DNA of 64,000 nt from Novosphingobium kunmingense (GTDB lineage: Bacteria; Pseudomonadota; Alphaproteobacteria; Sphingomonadales; Sphingomonadaceae): NCBI RefSeq assembly GCF_002813245.1, contig NZ_PHUF01000004.1, positions 124,001 through 188,000 of the forward strand. Direction: 5' to 3'. The notes under the pieces are model-generated. The model was not told the DNA's origin and ran no database searches. It saw nothing but the letters and a program-made list of their open reading frames with translations. Each line of letters begins with the position of its first letter. The first letter of the stretch is position 1. The translations under genes were made by a program, and so were the position numbers. This document shows positions 42,619-52,183 of this stretch, piece after piece.

Positions 42619-43545
42619 TCAGAGCATCCGGCGCAGCGCGCGCATCACCGTCAGCCGCGCGGTGATCATGGCAAGCAAGGCTCCGACCAGCGGCACCAGC
42701 GCCAGCACCAGCCAGTCGTGCCAGGCAAGAGCGCCGCCACCGACCAGCCCTGCGCCGAGATCGCCGAAGCGCCGCCCGAAGAAGCTGACCACCACAACGC
42801 CTAGCAGGAGGCCGAGGATGCCGCCGCCCAGGGCATCGATCCCGACCGAGCGCTGGAAGATCCGCGCGACCTGGGCGTCCGTGCCGCCCAGCAGGTGGAC
42901 GATCTCGATCGTGTCGCGGTTGACGCCAAGCGCGCTGCGCACCGCCAGGAGAACCGCCGCCGCCAGCGCGAAACCCAACAGCACGACCAGCGCGACGGCC
43001 AGCCAGCGCAGCGAATCGATCGCCCCGAACACGGGCTTCAGCCAGGTCGACTGCGCGTCGATCCGAGCCGCGGGCGCCACTTCGCGCACCAACCGGCGCA
43101 GTGCACCCAGCGTTTCGGCGTCGACCGGGTCGCGCAGCCGCACATCGACCAGAGCGGGGACGGGAATGGCCTCGTCATCGCCGACGCCGCCCCCCAGCCA
43201 CGGTTCGATCAGCCGCTCGATCTCGTCCTGCGAGACGATCTGCGCCGAGACGATGCCCGGGGTCGCCTGGAGGCGGCCGGCCGCGGCGATGGCCTGCCGG
43301 TCGCGCAGCGCCGGGTTTGCCTCGACGATCTGGACCGTGACGCCGCCCGACAGGGCATCGGAGGCCGAACGCGCCGTGTTGCTGAGGGCAAGGCCCGCTG
43401 CGGCCGCGATCACCGTCAGGGCAACCATGATCGCGATGACCCAGGGCATCGGCCCCGCCAGGCGCGCCTGGCGAATAAGCTGCGCATCGCCCGACGATCC
43501 GCGGGCGAGGCGACCACTCAGCGCGGAGGGAAGAGCGAAGGCCAC
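42619..43545 (-). CDS. ftsX: Cell division protein FtsX
   Basis: A 308-residue inner-membrane protein with four helices and a large periplasmic loop between helices 1 and 2 (about 60-165), the normal FtsX layout. It forms the FtsEX complex that controls peptidoglycan hydrolases at the septum. The start is GTG at 43545, 2 bases after the ftsE stop codon. The final part DALGGGILGLLLGVVVVSFFG is family-like. Confidence 0.92.
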   Translation of the reverse strand: MAFALPSALSGRLARGSSGDAQLIRQARLAGPMPWVIAIMVALTVIAAAAGLALSNTARSASDALSGGVTVQIVEANPALRDRQAIAAAGRLQATPGIVSAQIVSQDEIERLIEPWLGGGVGDDEAIPVPALVDVRLRDPVDAETLGALRRLVREVAPAARIDAQSTWLKPVFGAIDSLRWLAVALVVLLGFALAAAVLLAVRSALGVNRDTIEIVHLLGGTDAQVARIFQRSVGIDALGGGILGLLLGVVVVSFFGRRFGDLGAGLVGGGALAWHDWLVLALVPLVGALLAMITARLTVMRALRRML

Positions 43546-43547
43546 GA

Positions 43548-44285
43548 TCAGTACGCTCCGGCCGGGGCTGCCTGCGGCCGGGGCGGATAGCGCAAGGCGC
43601 CGGTGGGATCGGACAGCCGCCCGCGATCGAGCCGCATGATCAGCGAATCCGGCACCTTCTTGAGCAGGTGAACGTCGTGGGTCGCGACCACCACGGTGGT
43701 CCCGAGACGGTTGAGCGCCTCGAACAGGCGGAGCAGCTTCACCGCCATTTCGGGATCGACGTTGCCGGTCGGCTCGTCAGCGACGAGCAGTTCGGGCCGG
43801 CCGATTACCGCGCGCGCGATCGCCACGCGTTGCTGCTCCCCGCCCGAAAGCTGGGCCGGCTGGGCATGAACCCGTTCGGACAGGCCGACCCAGTCGAGCA
43901 TGTCGGCCACCGGCTTGGCGAGGTCGCGTTCGCTTACGCCCGCGACGCGCAGGGGCAGCGCCACGTTGTCGAAGGCCGACAGGTGCTTAACCAGTCTGAA
44001 ATCCTGGAAGACCACGCCCAGGCGGCGGCGGAAATGGGGCAGCCGGTCGCGCGGCAGGGTGATCGCATCGGTGCCGAACATGCGGATCATGCCGCGCGAG
44101 GGTCGCTGTGCAAGATAGAGCATCTTGAGCAGCGAGGTCTTGCCCGCGCCGCTCGCGCCGGTGAGGAAATAGAAACTGCCCGGGAAAAGTGTGAACGAGA
44201 CATCGCTCAGGACCTCGCGGTCGCTGCCATAGCGCAGCCCCACGTTGTCGAACTGGACGATTTCCGCGTCGGGGGCAGTGCTCAT
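43548..44285 (-). CDS. ftsE: Cell division ATP-binding protein FtsE
   Basis: A 245-residue ABC ATPase. Walker [11 protein letters not shown], signature [14 protein letters not shown], Walker [16 protein letters not shown] and switch His in VVVATHD are all intact. It energises FtsX. It is the first gene of ftsE-ftsX-ydcF-plsC-Nramp, all on one strand with little or no spacing, and is divergent from the zinc-ribbon protein gene. Confidence 0.95.
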   Translation of the reverse strand: MSTAPDAEIVQFDNVGLRYGSDREVLSDVSFTLFPGSFYFLTGASGAGKTSLLKMLYLAQRPSRGMIRMFGTDAITLPRDRLPHFRRRLGVVFQDFRLVKHLSAFDNVALPLRVAGVSERDLAKPVADMLDWVGLSERVHAQPAQLSGGEQQRVAIARAVIGRPELLVADEPTGNVDPEMAVKLLRLFEALNRLGTTVVVATHDVHLLKKVPDSLIMRLDRGRLSDPTGALRYPPRPQAAPAGAY

Positions 44286-44424
44286 GATCGGCGGGTGGTA
44301 TCCGGCGGAGGAAGGGAAGGGCGGGCTATAGCCGCCAATCCATGTGGAAAAAAGGGCATAGCGGCAGACCTTTCACAGTGCCGGGCATTGCAGGATGGCG
44401 ATACGGCGTGTTTAACCACGGGCC

Positions 44425-45351
44425 ATGATCATTGCCTGCCCTGCCTGCGCCACGCGGTATGCCGTGCCGGACAGCGCGATCGGTGTCGACGGGCGCACGG
44501 TGCGCTGCGCCAAATGCCGGCACAGCTGGTTCCAGGATGGCCCTGCCCTGCCCGAACGCGCGGCCGAGGCTGCGCCGCTGCCTCAGCCTCCACCTCCGCC
44601 CCCACCGCCGGTGGAAGCACCTGCCCCAACTGCGACCGAGGTCGCCGCACCCGAACCGGCACCCGCCGCAGCGCCCGCTCCGACCGTGGCGGTCTCGGTC
44701 AACTTCGACCGCCAGCAGCAACCGCCACATCACGGCGGCGAGCCCGCCCCGCCGACGCCCCAACCGGCGGACGAGGTCGCCGGGCCTGAACAGGATCCGC
44801 CGCTGCCGCCCTTCGTCTACGACGAGGAAGCGCCACCGCCCGCCTGGGCCGCGCCGACAAGCGGCGACACCGCCGAGGACGACCATTCCAGCTTCGCCCA
44901 CGAGCCGCCTTTCCGACCGCGCCACAATCCGGCCAAGATGTGGTCGGTCGTGGCGATCCTCGTCGGCTCGATCTCGCTCGCCCTGATCGGTGCAACCGCC
45001 TGGTGGGGCCTGCCCAACTGGATGCCTTTCGCCCATCCCCTGTTTGCCGAGGCGCAACCGGGGCTGAAGCTCGACTTTCCGGCCAAGCAGCAGGAGCGCC
45101 ACCAGCTTCCCGACAGCACCTGGTATTTCCAGGCGAGCGGCGCGGTCACCAACACATCGCAGGAATCGCGCAGCGTCCCGCCGATCCTGATCGTGCTGCG
45201 CGACGCGCGTGACCGCGTGGTCTATACCGCCGAGGTGCAAAGCCCCAAGCGTGTCCTTGCACCGGGCGAGAGCGCCGCGATCAACGAGGCCCTGGTCCAG
45301 GTGCCCAAGGCCGCGGTAAAGGCCGAATTCGGCTGGAAACCAGGCTCCTGA
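44425..45351 (+). CDS. MJ0042 zinc-ribbon and DUF3426-type membrane protein
   Basis: A 308-residue protein. Residues 1-37 are an MJ0042 zinc ribbon with two Cys pairs (CPACATRY and CAKCRHSW). A proline/alanine-rich linker (about 45-170) follows, then one membrane helix ([22 protein letters not shown]) and an extracytoplasmic C-terminal domain of the DUF3426 type ([22 protein letters not shown]). Such proteins neighbour ftsEX or division genes in alphaproteobacteria, but their role is not established. The linker is rich in long proline runs. Confidence 0.85.
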   Translation: MIIACPACATRYAVPDSAIGVDGRTVRCAKCRHSWFQDGPALPERAAEAAPLPQPPPPPPPPVEAPAPTATEVAAPEPAPAAAPAPTVAVSVNFDRQQQPPHHGGEPAPPTPQPADEVAGPEQDPPLPPFVYDEEAPPPAWAAPTSGDTAEDDHSSFAHEPPFRPRHNPAKMWSVVAILVGSISLALIGATAWWGLPNWMPFAHPLFAEAQPGLKLDFPAKQQERHQLPDSTWYFQASGAVTNTSQESRSVPPILIVLRDARDRVVYTAEVQSPKRVLAPGESAAINEALVQVPKAAVKAEFGWKPGS

Positions 45352-45440
45352 ACGGCCGCGCCAAGGGGCCGGCAATAAAACGCGCCTAACGCGCTTGCAG
45401 CCCTGCATACCCTTTGCTAAGGGCGCGCTCCTACCCCCCG

Positions 45441-45459
45441 GGGGCGACCTGCTCGCCCC
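45441..45459 (+). terminator. Hairpin before tRNA-Leu
   Basis: GGGGCGA-CCTGC-TCGCCCC is a 7-bp perfect stem followed by GTTGATTTAG. It lies 90 bases after the zinc-ribbon gene and 9 bases before the tRNA, so it probably ends the upstream transcript. Confidence 0.5.
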
Positions 45460-45468
45460 GTTGATTTA

Positions 45469-45555
45469 GCGGTCGTGGCGGAATTGGTAGACGCGCAACG
45501 TTGAGGTCGTTGTGGGCGAAAGCCCGTGGAAGTTCGAGTCTTCTCGACCGCACCA
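45469..45555 (+). tRNA. tRNA-Leu (anticodon GAG)
   Basis: An 87-base class II tRNA with encoded CCA. The acceptor stem GCGGTCG pairs with CGACCGC, the D-arm is GCGGAATTGGTAGACGC, the anticodon stem CAACG/CGTTG carries loop TTGAGGT (GAG), then a long variable arm and T-loop GTTCGAGTC. Confidence 0.95.
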
Positions 45556-45571
45556 ATCCTGGCAAGACTGA

Positions 45572-46486
45572 TCAGTCGCCCCGCTTGGCGATCCATGCGC
45601 CGGTCGCTTGATGCGATGTACCATTCAACACGAATGGCAAGGCCCAGCTGGCGATCAGCTCCCTGGCGCCCGGCCCCGTGAATTGCCCCGCGAACGCGTT
45701 GGTGCCGCTCGCTCCTGTCGCGAATGTGCCGGAAAACGTCGTTGCCCCGCGCGCGAAGGCAGTGCTCGCGAAGGCGATCGTTCCAAGGTCGAAGTTCGTC
45801 GTGCAGTCGCAGGCGCTGGCCAGGCGCATTCCTCCGGCCAAGGTCCCGGCACCAAAATCGAAGGCCAGTTTGACTTGACCGTCGAGCGGAGTGGTCGCGG
45901 TGTCTCCCCACCCGCCGTTGGGGACGTCCGCTATGCCTCTGACAAGTCCCTCGAAGGCACCCGTGCCGGAAATCGGCACGTCGCCTGCCGATGTCGGCAC
46001 CCCGAAGGCCACCATGTTGCCCCACGGCCCTCCACCGATGCCCTCGGCACTCCAGGTGGCGATGTTCGAGTAGGTGTAATTGGTTTCGGCATTCGATGAC
46101 CTGTGGTGCGCGCCCAGTGCGATCCAGGCCGAAGGAACACCGGCGACTTGAAAGTACCTGTTGGGGCCGTAGATTGCAGGATCGTGCGGATCGGGCGGAT
46201 CGATCACGGCAGACCAGCCGTAAGTGCCGAACTGGACCTCGTAGAGGGCCCGCCCCTGATCGTAGCGGATCGCGATCGGCTCGGCCCGCGTCGCCACGGC
46301 AAGGGCGGGCGCTGCCGGCGGTGCGACAAGCTCGACCGATGTGTCGTTGACCTTGGCTGGTAGCGGTGCAACCGGGGTTGCGGGGGCAGGCGGCGACATG
46401 GCCAGGCTTTGCCCGCTGCCGCCGCAGCCGCTTGCCAGGACGCAAAGCGCCGCAGCGCCCATCGCGGCTTCAAGTCTCGTTGTCAT
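45572..46486 (-). CDS. Surface lipoprotein, TbpB-like (transferrin-binding protein B/D domain)
   Basis: A 304-residue lipoprotein. ATG 46486 follows AGGAGAG, and the lipobox LASGC places the acylated Cys near residue 21. After a proline-rich linker the protein ends in a TbpB-type C-terminal beta-barrel: GATTFSGTFATGASGTNAF and QFTGPGARELIASWALPF are the usual hallmarks. In neisserial TbpB this fold binds host transferrin; in environmental bacteria the ligand is unknown. It is divergent from the aldehyde dehydrogenase gene and stands alone. Confidence 0.8.
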   Translation of the reverse strand: MTTRLEAAMGAAALCVLASGCGGSGQSLAMSPPAPATPVAPLPAKVNDTSVELVAPPAAPALAVATRAEPIAIRYDQGRALYEVQFGTYGWSAVIDPPDPHDPAIYGPNRYFQVAGVPSAWIALGAHHRSSNAETNYTYSNIATWSAEGIGGGPWGNMVAFGVPTSAGDVPISGTGAFEGLVRGIADVPNGGWGDTATTPLDGQVKLAFDFGAGTLAGGMRLASACDCTTNFDLGTIAFASTAFARGATTFSGTFATGASGTNAFAGQFTGPGARELIASWALPFVLNGTSHQATGAWIAKRGD

Positions 46487-46656
46487 CGACGCTCTCCTGC
46501 CGTGGTCGAGAGGCGCTGCCCGCAACGGTTATCCTGGGAGGGCCGGCTGCTGTCCATGAAGCGGCGCCGATCTATCGCCGATGCTTTGCCGATCACGACG
46601 CCCGGGCGGCAAATAAGCCGAAGGTACAATTGGCGAGCGCACCGCGAGGTCGCACT

Positions 46657-46689
46657 CTCTCCGGCGTTGGGACCCCCGAGTCCGGAGAG
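46657..46689 (+). promoter_or_regulatory. Hairpin covering the ribosome site of the aldehyde dehydrogenase gene
   Basis: CTCTCCGG (46657-46664) pairs with CCGGAGAG (46682-46689), which overlaps the purine-rich ribosome site AGAGGAG at 46686-46692. The 17-base loop is GC-rich. This could limit translation until it is opened, although the stem is only 8 bp. Confidence 0.4.
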
Positions 46690-46700
46690 GAGACATTCAC

Positions 46701-48221
46701 ATGCTCGAACAGGCCATGAGCAAGTTCAACGGCAAGGCGTTGATCAAGGACAGGTACGAAAACTTCATAGGCGGCCAGTGGGTCGCGCCGGTCCGGGGCG
46801 AATACTTCGACAACATCTCGCCGGTCACCGGCCAGCCGGTGTGCAAGGTTGCGCGCGGCACGGCCGAAGACATCGAACTGGCGCTCGACGCGGCGCACAA
46901 GGCCAAGGACGCCTGGGGCCGCACTTCGAGCACCGACCGGGCCAACATGCTCAACCGCATCGCCCAGCGCATGGAGGACAACCTCGACATGCTGGCGATG
47001 GCCGAGACCATCGACAACGGCAAGCCAATCCGCGAGACCACTGCCGCCGATATTCCGCTCGCGATCGACCACTTCCGCTATTTCGGCGCCTGCGTGCGGG
47101 CGCAGGAAGGCTCGATCGCCGAGATCGACCACGACACCGTCGCCTATCACTTCCACGAGCCGCTGGGCGTGGTCGGCCAGATCATCCCGTGGAACTTCCC
47201 GATCCTGATGGCCGCCTGGAAGCTCGCCCCCGCCCTCGCCGCCGGCAACTGCGTGGTGCTGAAGCCGGCCGAACAGACCCCGATGTCGATCATGGTGCTG
47301 ATGGACCTCATTGGCGACCTGCTGCCCGAAGGCGTGCTCAACGTCGTCAACGGTTTCGGCATCGAAGCGGGCAAGCCGCTCGCCACCAACCCGCGGATCA
47401 GCAAGATCGCCTTCACCGGCGAGACGACCACCGGCCGCCTGATCATGCAGTACGCGAGCGAGAACCTGATTCCCTGCACGCTGGAACTGGGCGGCAAGAG
47501 CCCGAACATCTTCTTCGCGGACGTGATGGCCGAGGACGACGACTATCTCGACAAGGCGCTGGAAGGTTTTGCCATGTTCGCGCTCAACCAGGGCGAGGTC
47601 TGCACCTGCCCGAGCCGCGCGCTGATCCATGAATCGATCTACGACCGGTTCATGGAAAAGGCTGTCGCCCGCGTCGAAAGGATCGTCCAGGGCAGCCCGC
47701 TCGATCCCGCGACCATGATCGGCGCCCAGGCGTCGAACGACCAGTTGGAAAAGATCCTCAGCTACATCGACATCGGCCGTAACGAAGGCGCCAAGGTGCT
47801 GACCGGCGGTGCGCGCAACATGCTCGGCGGCGAACTGGCCGACGGCTACTACGTGCAGCCGACCGTGCTCGAAGGGCACAACAAGATGCGCATCTTCCAG
47901 GAGGAAATCTTCGGTCCGGTCGTTTCGGTGACCAGGTTCAAGGACGATGCCGACGCGCTGTCGATCGCCAACGACACGCTTTACGGCCTGGGCGCCGGGG
48001 TGTGGAGCCGCAGCGCCAACACCTGCTACCGCTTCGGCCGTGCGATCCAGGCGGGCCGCGTCTGGACCAACTGCTACCACGCCTATCCGGCCCACGCCGC
48101 GTTCGGCGGGTACAAGCAGTCGGGCATCGGCCGCGAAACCCACAAGATGATGCTCGACCACTATCAGCAAACCAAGAACATGCTGGTCAGCTACAGCCCG
48201 AAGGCTCTCGGCTTTTTCTGA
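46701..48221 (+). CDS. exaC: NAD-dependent aldehyde dehydrogenase, ExaC/AcoD type
   Basis: A 506-residue aldehyde dehydrogenase that would oxidise acetaldehyde or a similar product of the quinoprotein alcohol dehydrogenase downstream. The catalytic Cys301 is in [11 protein letters not shown], the general base Glu262 in LELGGKSPN, and the NAD site in PWNFPILM and FTGETTTG. These blocks are those of the ExaC/AldA branch. ATG 46701 has a good ribosome site; the ATG at 46716 is an alternative. Its stop overlaps the DUF779 gene start (TGATG), as in Pseudomonas exa-like loci. Confidence 0.92.
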   Translation: MLEQAMSKFNGKALIKDRYENFIGGQWVAPVRGEYFDNISPVTGQPVCKVARGTAEDIELALDAAHKAKDAWGRTSSTDRANMLNRIAQRMEDNLDMLAMAETIDNGKPIRETTAADIPLAIDHFRYFGACVRAQEGSIAEIDHDTVAYHFHEPLGVVGQIIPWNFPILMAAWKLAPALAAGNCVVLKPAEQTPMSIMVLMDLIGDLLPEGVLNVVNGFGIEAGKPLATNPRISKIAFTGETTTGRLIMQYASENLIPCTLELGGKSPNIFFADVMAEDDDYLDKALEGFAMFALNQGEVCTCPSRALIHESIYDRFMEKAVARVERIVQGSPLDPATMIGAQASNDQLEKILSYIDIGRNEGAKVLTGGARNMLGGELADGYYVQPTVLEGHNKMRIFQEEIFGPVVSVTRFKDDADALSIANDTLYGLGAGVWSRSANTCYRFGRAIQAGRVWTNCYHAYPAHAAFGGYKQSGIGRETHKMMLDHYQQTKNMLVSYSPKALGFF

Positions 48222-48688
48222 TGTCCGATGCCACCCGCCAGTCGGCGGAAGGGTCGCCACCGGAGGCGCGGTCCCAAGGGGCCGCGCCTTTCGGCGCTTC
48301 GGCTCCGCTCCGCGTCCTGGCTAGTGCGGCGGCAGAGGAATGGATCGCGCGGCTTAGCGCTCGCCACGGCCCGCTGATGTTCCACCAGTCGGGCGGCTGC
48401 TGCGACGGGTCGGCGCCGATTTGCTTCACCCGGGGCGAGTTTCGCACCGGCGCACAGGACGTCCTTCTGGGACACGTCGCGGGCGATACGCCGGTGTGGA
48501 TCGGCGCGGCGCAGTTCGAATACTGGCGCCACACCCAGGTGACGATCGACGTGGTCCCGGGGCGCGGCGCCGGGATGAGCCTGGAAGCGCCCGAAGGCGT
48601 GCGCTTCATCGTGCGCAGCCGGGTTTTCGACGATGCCGAGGCGGCCGCGCTGGAGGCGCTGGGCGACCCGCCCCGCGGCGATGGCTAG
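48221..48688 (+). CDS. DUF779 domain protein
   Basis: A 155-residue protein with an N-terminal extension and the DUF779 core: HGPLMFHQSGGCCDGSAPICF, QFEYWRHTQVTIDVVPGRG and EGVRFIVRSRVF. Several conserved cysteines suggest metal binding. It is linked to aldehyde dehydrogenases in many proteobacteria and actinobacteria; the function is unknown but probably accessory. It is coupled to exaC by a one-base overlap and followed by a hairpin. Confidence 0.88.
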   Translation: MSDATRQSAEGSPPEARSQGAAPFGASAPLRVLASAAAEEWIARLSARHGPLMFHQSGGCCDGSAPICFTRGEFRTGAQDVLLGHVAGDTPVWIGAAQFEYWRHTQVTIDVVPGRGAGMSLEAPEGVRFIVRSRVFDDAEAAALEALGDPPRGDG

Positions 48689-48717
48689 CAGGGCCGCAAC
48701 GCTTGGCGCGGCCCTGC
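48688..48717 (+). terminator. Hairpin at the end of the DUF779 gene
   Basis: GCAGGGCCGC (48688-48697) pairs perfectly with GCGGCCCTGC (48708-48717), and the stem starts at the last base of the stop codon. There is no T run. It separates exaC-DUF779 from the FIST-kinase pair and may end or protect the first transcript. Confidence 0.55.
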
Positions 48718-48770
48718 CCCTGCGCTAGACAGGGAAGGAATGACGACAAGGCGCGGGACAGCGCCGGATC

Positions 48771-49931
48771 ATGGGAGAAAACGTGGCGGAAGTGCTGACC
48801 GATAGCAGTCTAGTCGTGGCGTCGTCGCACAGCGGCGATCCGGTCGCCGCCATTGGCGAAATCGCGGCGGCAATCGGCTCGCTTCCACTGGCCGGCGGCC
48901 TGCTGTTCTGTTCGCACCGCTACGCCCGCGAAGGCCTCGCCGCCGCAATAGCCGATCGCCTCGCTGGCCTGCCCCTGATCGGCTGCACCAGCGCCGGCGA
49001 ACTGAGCGAGCGGGGCTACGATTCGGATGGCCTCGTCTTCATCGGCTTTCCGCACGACGCCTTCCGCATGACGCAGCACTGCTTCGACGATCTCGACTGC
49101 TTCGACGTTGAGGACGGTCGCCGCGCGGTGCGTGCCCTGACCGCCAACGCCCGCGCCGCCGCCCGTCCCCTGGGCGAGGCTATCAACCACGTCGCGCTGT
49201 TCCTGGTCGACGGCCTATCGCACCGTGAGGAACTGCTCACCATGACCGTGCAGGAAGCGCTGGGCGACACGCTGATGGTCGGCGGATCGTCGGGTGACGG
49301 CATGGCCTTTAGCGAGACCTGGGTGTTCCACGACGGCGCGTTCCGCCGCGACTCCGCCGTGGTCGCCATCTTGTCGAGCACCAAGCCGATGCACGTGTTC
49401 AGCGCCAACCATTACCGTCCCGGGCCCGAAAAGATGGTGATCACCGCAGCCGATCCGATCGAGCGCATCGTTCACGAGATCAACGCCATGCCGGCAGCCG
49501 ACGAATACCGCCGGCTGGCCGGACGTCCGGGCGAGGAACTGGACGCCGCCTTCTTTGCCGCCCATCCGCCGATGGTCCGCGCCGGCGGCGGCTATCACGT
49601 GCGCTCGATCCAGTCTGCCAATCCCGACGGAAGCCTGACGTTCTATTGCGCGATCGACACTGGCGTCGTCCTCACCATCGGCGAACCGGTCGACCGGCTG
49701 GAAGGCATGAACGCCCTGTTCTCCGACCTCGAGCGCAAGGTCGGCGCGATCGACCACATCATCGGCTTCGACTGCGTGCTCAACCGGATCGACGCGGAAA
49801 GCCGTCAATTGTCGCGTGAGGTCTCGGCGCTCTATGCGCGGCGGCGGCTGGTCGGCTTCAACACCTATGGCGAACAGTTCCGCGGCGCACACATCAACCA
49901 GACGCTGAGCGGACTGGCGATCGGGCGCTGA
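48771..49931 (+). CDS. FIST-domain sensor, NosP-like
   Basis: A 386-residue protein with FIST_N (GGLLFCSHRYAREGL, LIGCTSAGELSERGY, MVGGSSGDG) and FIST_C (YHVRSIQSANPDGSLTFYCAI, LVGFNTYGEQFRGAHINQTL) domains. NosP relatives bind haem and report nitric oxide to a histidine kinase encoded beside them; other FIST proteins bind small ligands. The gene ends with a one-base overlap with the histidine kinase gene (TGATG), so the pair is a sensing unit. The haem-ligating histidine cannot be assigned with certainty here. Confidence 0.88.
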   Translation: MGENVAEVLTDSSLVVASSHSGDPVAAIGEIAAAIGSLPLAGGLLFCSHRYAREGLAAAIADRLAGLPLIGCTSAGELSERGYDSDGLVFIGFPHDAFRMTQHCFDDLDCFDVEDGRRAVRALTANARAAARPLGEAINHVALFLVDGLSHREELLTMTVQEALGDTLMVGGSSGDGMAFSETWVFHDGAFRRDSAVVAILSSTKPMHVFSANHYRPGPEKMVITAADPIERIVHEINAMPAADEYRRLAGRPGEELDAAFFAAHPPMVRAGGGYHVRSIQSANPDGSLTFYCAIDTGVVLTIGEPVDRLEGMNALFSDLERKVGAIDHIIGFDCVLNRIDAESRQLSREVSALYARRRLVGFNTYGEQFRGAHINQTLSGLAIGR

Positions 49932-52183
49932 TGGCCAGCAGCGCGCGCCTGTCACCAGTCGAGGATACCGCCCGGATCGCCGAGCTGGAAGAACGCGTCC
50001 GCCGGCTGGAAAAGATCAACGCCGCACTGATCGACCGGGTAGAACGCGCCAGCGATATGCAGGGCGGCGCCTTCTCGATGTTCGAGACGGCGATCTCTCT
50101 CGAGGCGCTGGTGCGCGAACGCACTGCCGAACTGGAAGAGGCGCTAGCCCGGCTGGAGGCGGCCAACACCGATCTCGCCCTCGCCCACAGCGGTGCGGAT
50201 GCCGCCCGTGCGCGCCTGCGCGATGCGATCGAATCGCTTTCGGACGGTTTTGCCCTGTTCGACGCGGACGACCGTCTGATCATGCACAACCGCGCCTACA
50301 GCGGGTTCTGGCCGGTTCTCGACACGGAAAGCAGTGCCCAGCGGCCAACCTTCACCGAAATCGCGACGCGCATTGCCGAAAGCGGACAAACGGTCGGATC
50401 GCTGATCTCGCCCGAGCGCTGGCTGGCCGACCGTCTTGCCCTGCACCGCAACGCCGCCAATGCGCACGTCCAGGCGCTGAGCGACGGGCGCTGGGTGCAG
50501 ATCAACGAACTGCGCACGAGCGAGGGCGGCACCGTCGGCATCTATACCGACATCACGGAGGTCAAGGCCGAGGACGCCCGCCAGCGCGCCCGCGAACTCG
50601 CCGAAAAAAGCACGGTCCTGCAATCGACGCTCGACACGATCCGCCTCGCGGTGGCGGTGTTCGACGCCGGGCGCCGGCTGATCGCCTGGAACGGGCACCT
50701 GCTGTCGATCGTTGGCCTCGGCGAAGACGGCCTGTCGCGCCTTGCCACCCACGAAGGGCTCGTGACCGCTTGCCAGGAGGTCAACGGCCCGCAGGGTGAC
50801 GGCCGGCCGCTCGACTGGTTGCCTGATGGCGCGCCCGAAACCGTGGCGCTGCGCCGGCAGGCCAGCGGGCGTGTGGTCGAGGTGCGCCGCGCGCCGATGC
50901 CGGGCGGCGGCATGGTGATGACCTTCGAGGACGTGACCGACCGCTTGCAGGTGGCCGAAACGCTCGAACGCAAGGTCGCCGAACGCACGGTCGAACTGGA
51001 ATCCGAAGTGGCCGAGCGCCGCGCGGTCGAGGCCGAACTGCTTTCGGCCAAGACCGCCGCCGAAGTGGCGAACCGGTCCAAGACCAGTTTCCTTGCGGCG
51101 GCGAGCCACGACCTTCTCCAGCCGCTCAACGCCGCGCGGTTGTTCGTCTCGGCGCTGGCCGAGCGGCGCCTCGCGCTGCCGACGCGCGCGCTCGTGCGCC
51201 AGACCGCCGTGGCGCTTGATTCGGTCGAGGACCTGCTCGAGGCGTTGTTCGAGATCTCGCGGCTCGATGCCGGCGCCATCAACCCGGAAATCACCGCGAT
51301 CGACCTTGATCGGATCCTTGCCGCGCTGCGGATCGAGTTCGCCCCGCTGGCCCGCGCCAAGGGCCTTGCGCTGCATCTCCCCGACAGCGGGCGGTGGGTC
51401 TCGAGCGACATCCGCCTGCTGCGGCGCATACTCCAGAATTTCGTGTCGAACGCGGTGCGCTATACCGACAGCGGCGAGATCGAGTTGAGCGTGACCGGCA
51501 CGGCCGAGCGGGTGCGGATTGCCGTCCGCGACACCGGTCCCGGAATTGCCGAACGCGACCGCACCGCCATCTTCGAGGAATTCCGCCGCCTGGACGCAAC
51601 CCAGCGCACGGCGGGCAAGGGCCTTGGCCTGTCGATCGTGCAGCGCGCCTCGGCCATGCTGGACCACCCGATCACGCTGCATTCGGTGCCCGGCGTAGGA
51701 TCGGAGTTCGCCATAGACCTGCCCGCAGCCGCTGCGGTCAGCCGCACCGCATTGCGCCGCGGCGCAGGCATTGAAACGGCGACCGCGGAATCGGGCCACA
51801 TCCTCGTCATCGACAACGATCCGGCCATTCTGGAAGGCATGAGGGTCCTGATCGAGAACTGGGGTTACGCCATCAATGTGGCACTCGACCCGTCCGATCC
51901 GGGCGTCGAACCCGCCATCGAGCGCGGGGTCGACCTGGTCATCGCAGACTTCCACCTCGACAACGGGCAGCTGGGCGACCAGGCCATCGCGGCGATCCGC
52001 GCGCGGCTTGGCCGTCAGGTGCCGGCCATGGTCATCACCGCCGACCGCAGCGACGAGATAAAGGCGCGCCTTGCCGCAGCGAAGCTTCCGGCGCTGACCA
52101 AGCCCATCAAGCCGGCGCAGCTGCGCGCTATGCTGCGGATGCTGCTGGCCCAACCCGAGGCGGACACGCCGGACCCTGTCTAG
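49931..52183 (+). CDS. Hybrid histidine kinase, NahK/ErcS'-like
   Basis: A 750-residue soluble hybrid kinase. An N-terminal coiled coil (about 15-95) is followed by two PAS-7-type domains (95-210 and 228-340), a second coiled coil, HisKA with His393 in AASHDLLQPLNAARLF, an ATPase domain with NFVSNAVRYTDSGE, DTGPGIA and GKGLGLSIV, and a receiver with Asp673 in DLVIADFHLDNG. It has no membrane helix. The architecture and its FIST partner match NahK/ErcS' of Pseudomonas, which sits in the exa locus. Its target is probably a phosphotransfer protein or the convergent LuxR response regulator. Confidence 0.9.
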   Translation: MASSARLSPVEDTARIAELEERVRRLEKINAALIDRVERASDMQGGAFSMFETAISLEALVRERTAELEEALARLEAANTDLALAHSGADAARARLRDAIESLSDGFALFDADDRLIMHNRAYSGFWPVLDTESSAQRPTFTEIATRIAESGQTVGSLISPERWLADRLALHRNAANAHVQALSDGRWVQINELRTSEGGTVGIYTDITEVKAEDARQRARELAEKSTVLQSTLDTIRLAVAVFDAGRRLIAWNGHLLSIVGLGEDGLSRLATHEGLVTACQEVNGPQGDGRPLDWLPDGAPETVALRRQASGRVVEVRRAPMPGGGMVMTFEDVTDRLQVAETLERKVAERTVELESEVAERRAVEAELLSAKTAAEVANRSKTSFLAAASHDLLQPLNAARLFVSALAERRLALPTRALVRQTAVALDSVEDLLEALFEISRLDAGAINPEITAIDLDRILAALRIEFAPLARAKGLALHLPDSGRWVSSDIRLLRRILQNFVSNAVRYTDSGEIELSVTGTAERVRIAVRDTGPGIAERDRTAIFEEFRRLDATQRTAGKGLGLSIVQRASAMLDHPITLHSVPGVGSEFAIDLPAAAAVSRTALRRGAGIETATAESGHILVIDNDPAILEGMRVLIENWGYAINVALDPSDPGVEPAIERGVDLVIADFHLDNGQLGDQAIAAIRARLGRQVPAMVITADRSDEIKARLAAAKLPALTKPIKPAQLRAMLRMLLAQPEADTPDPV

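Noticed and set aside
50144..52153. A 669-codon minus-strand frame opposite the hybrid histidine kinase
   Set aside because: The plus strand shows clear PAS, HisKA, ATPase and receiver motifs; the minus frame is low-complexity, rich in Arg, His and Gly.
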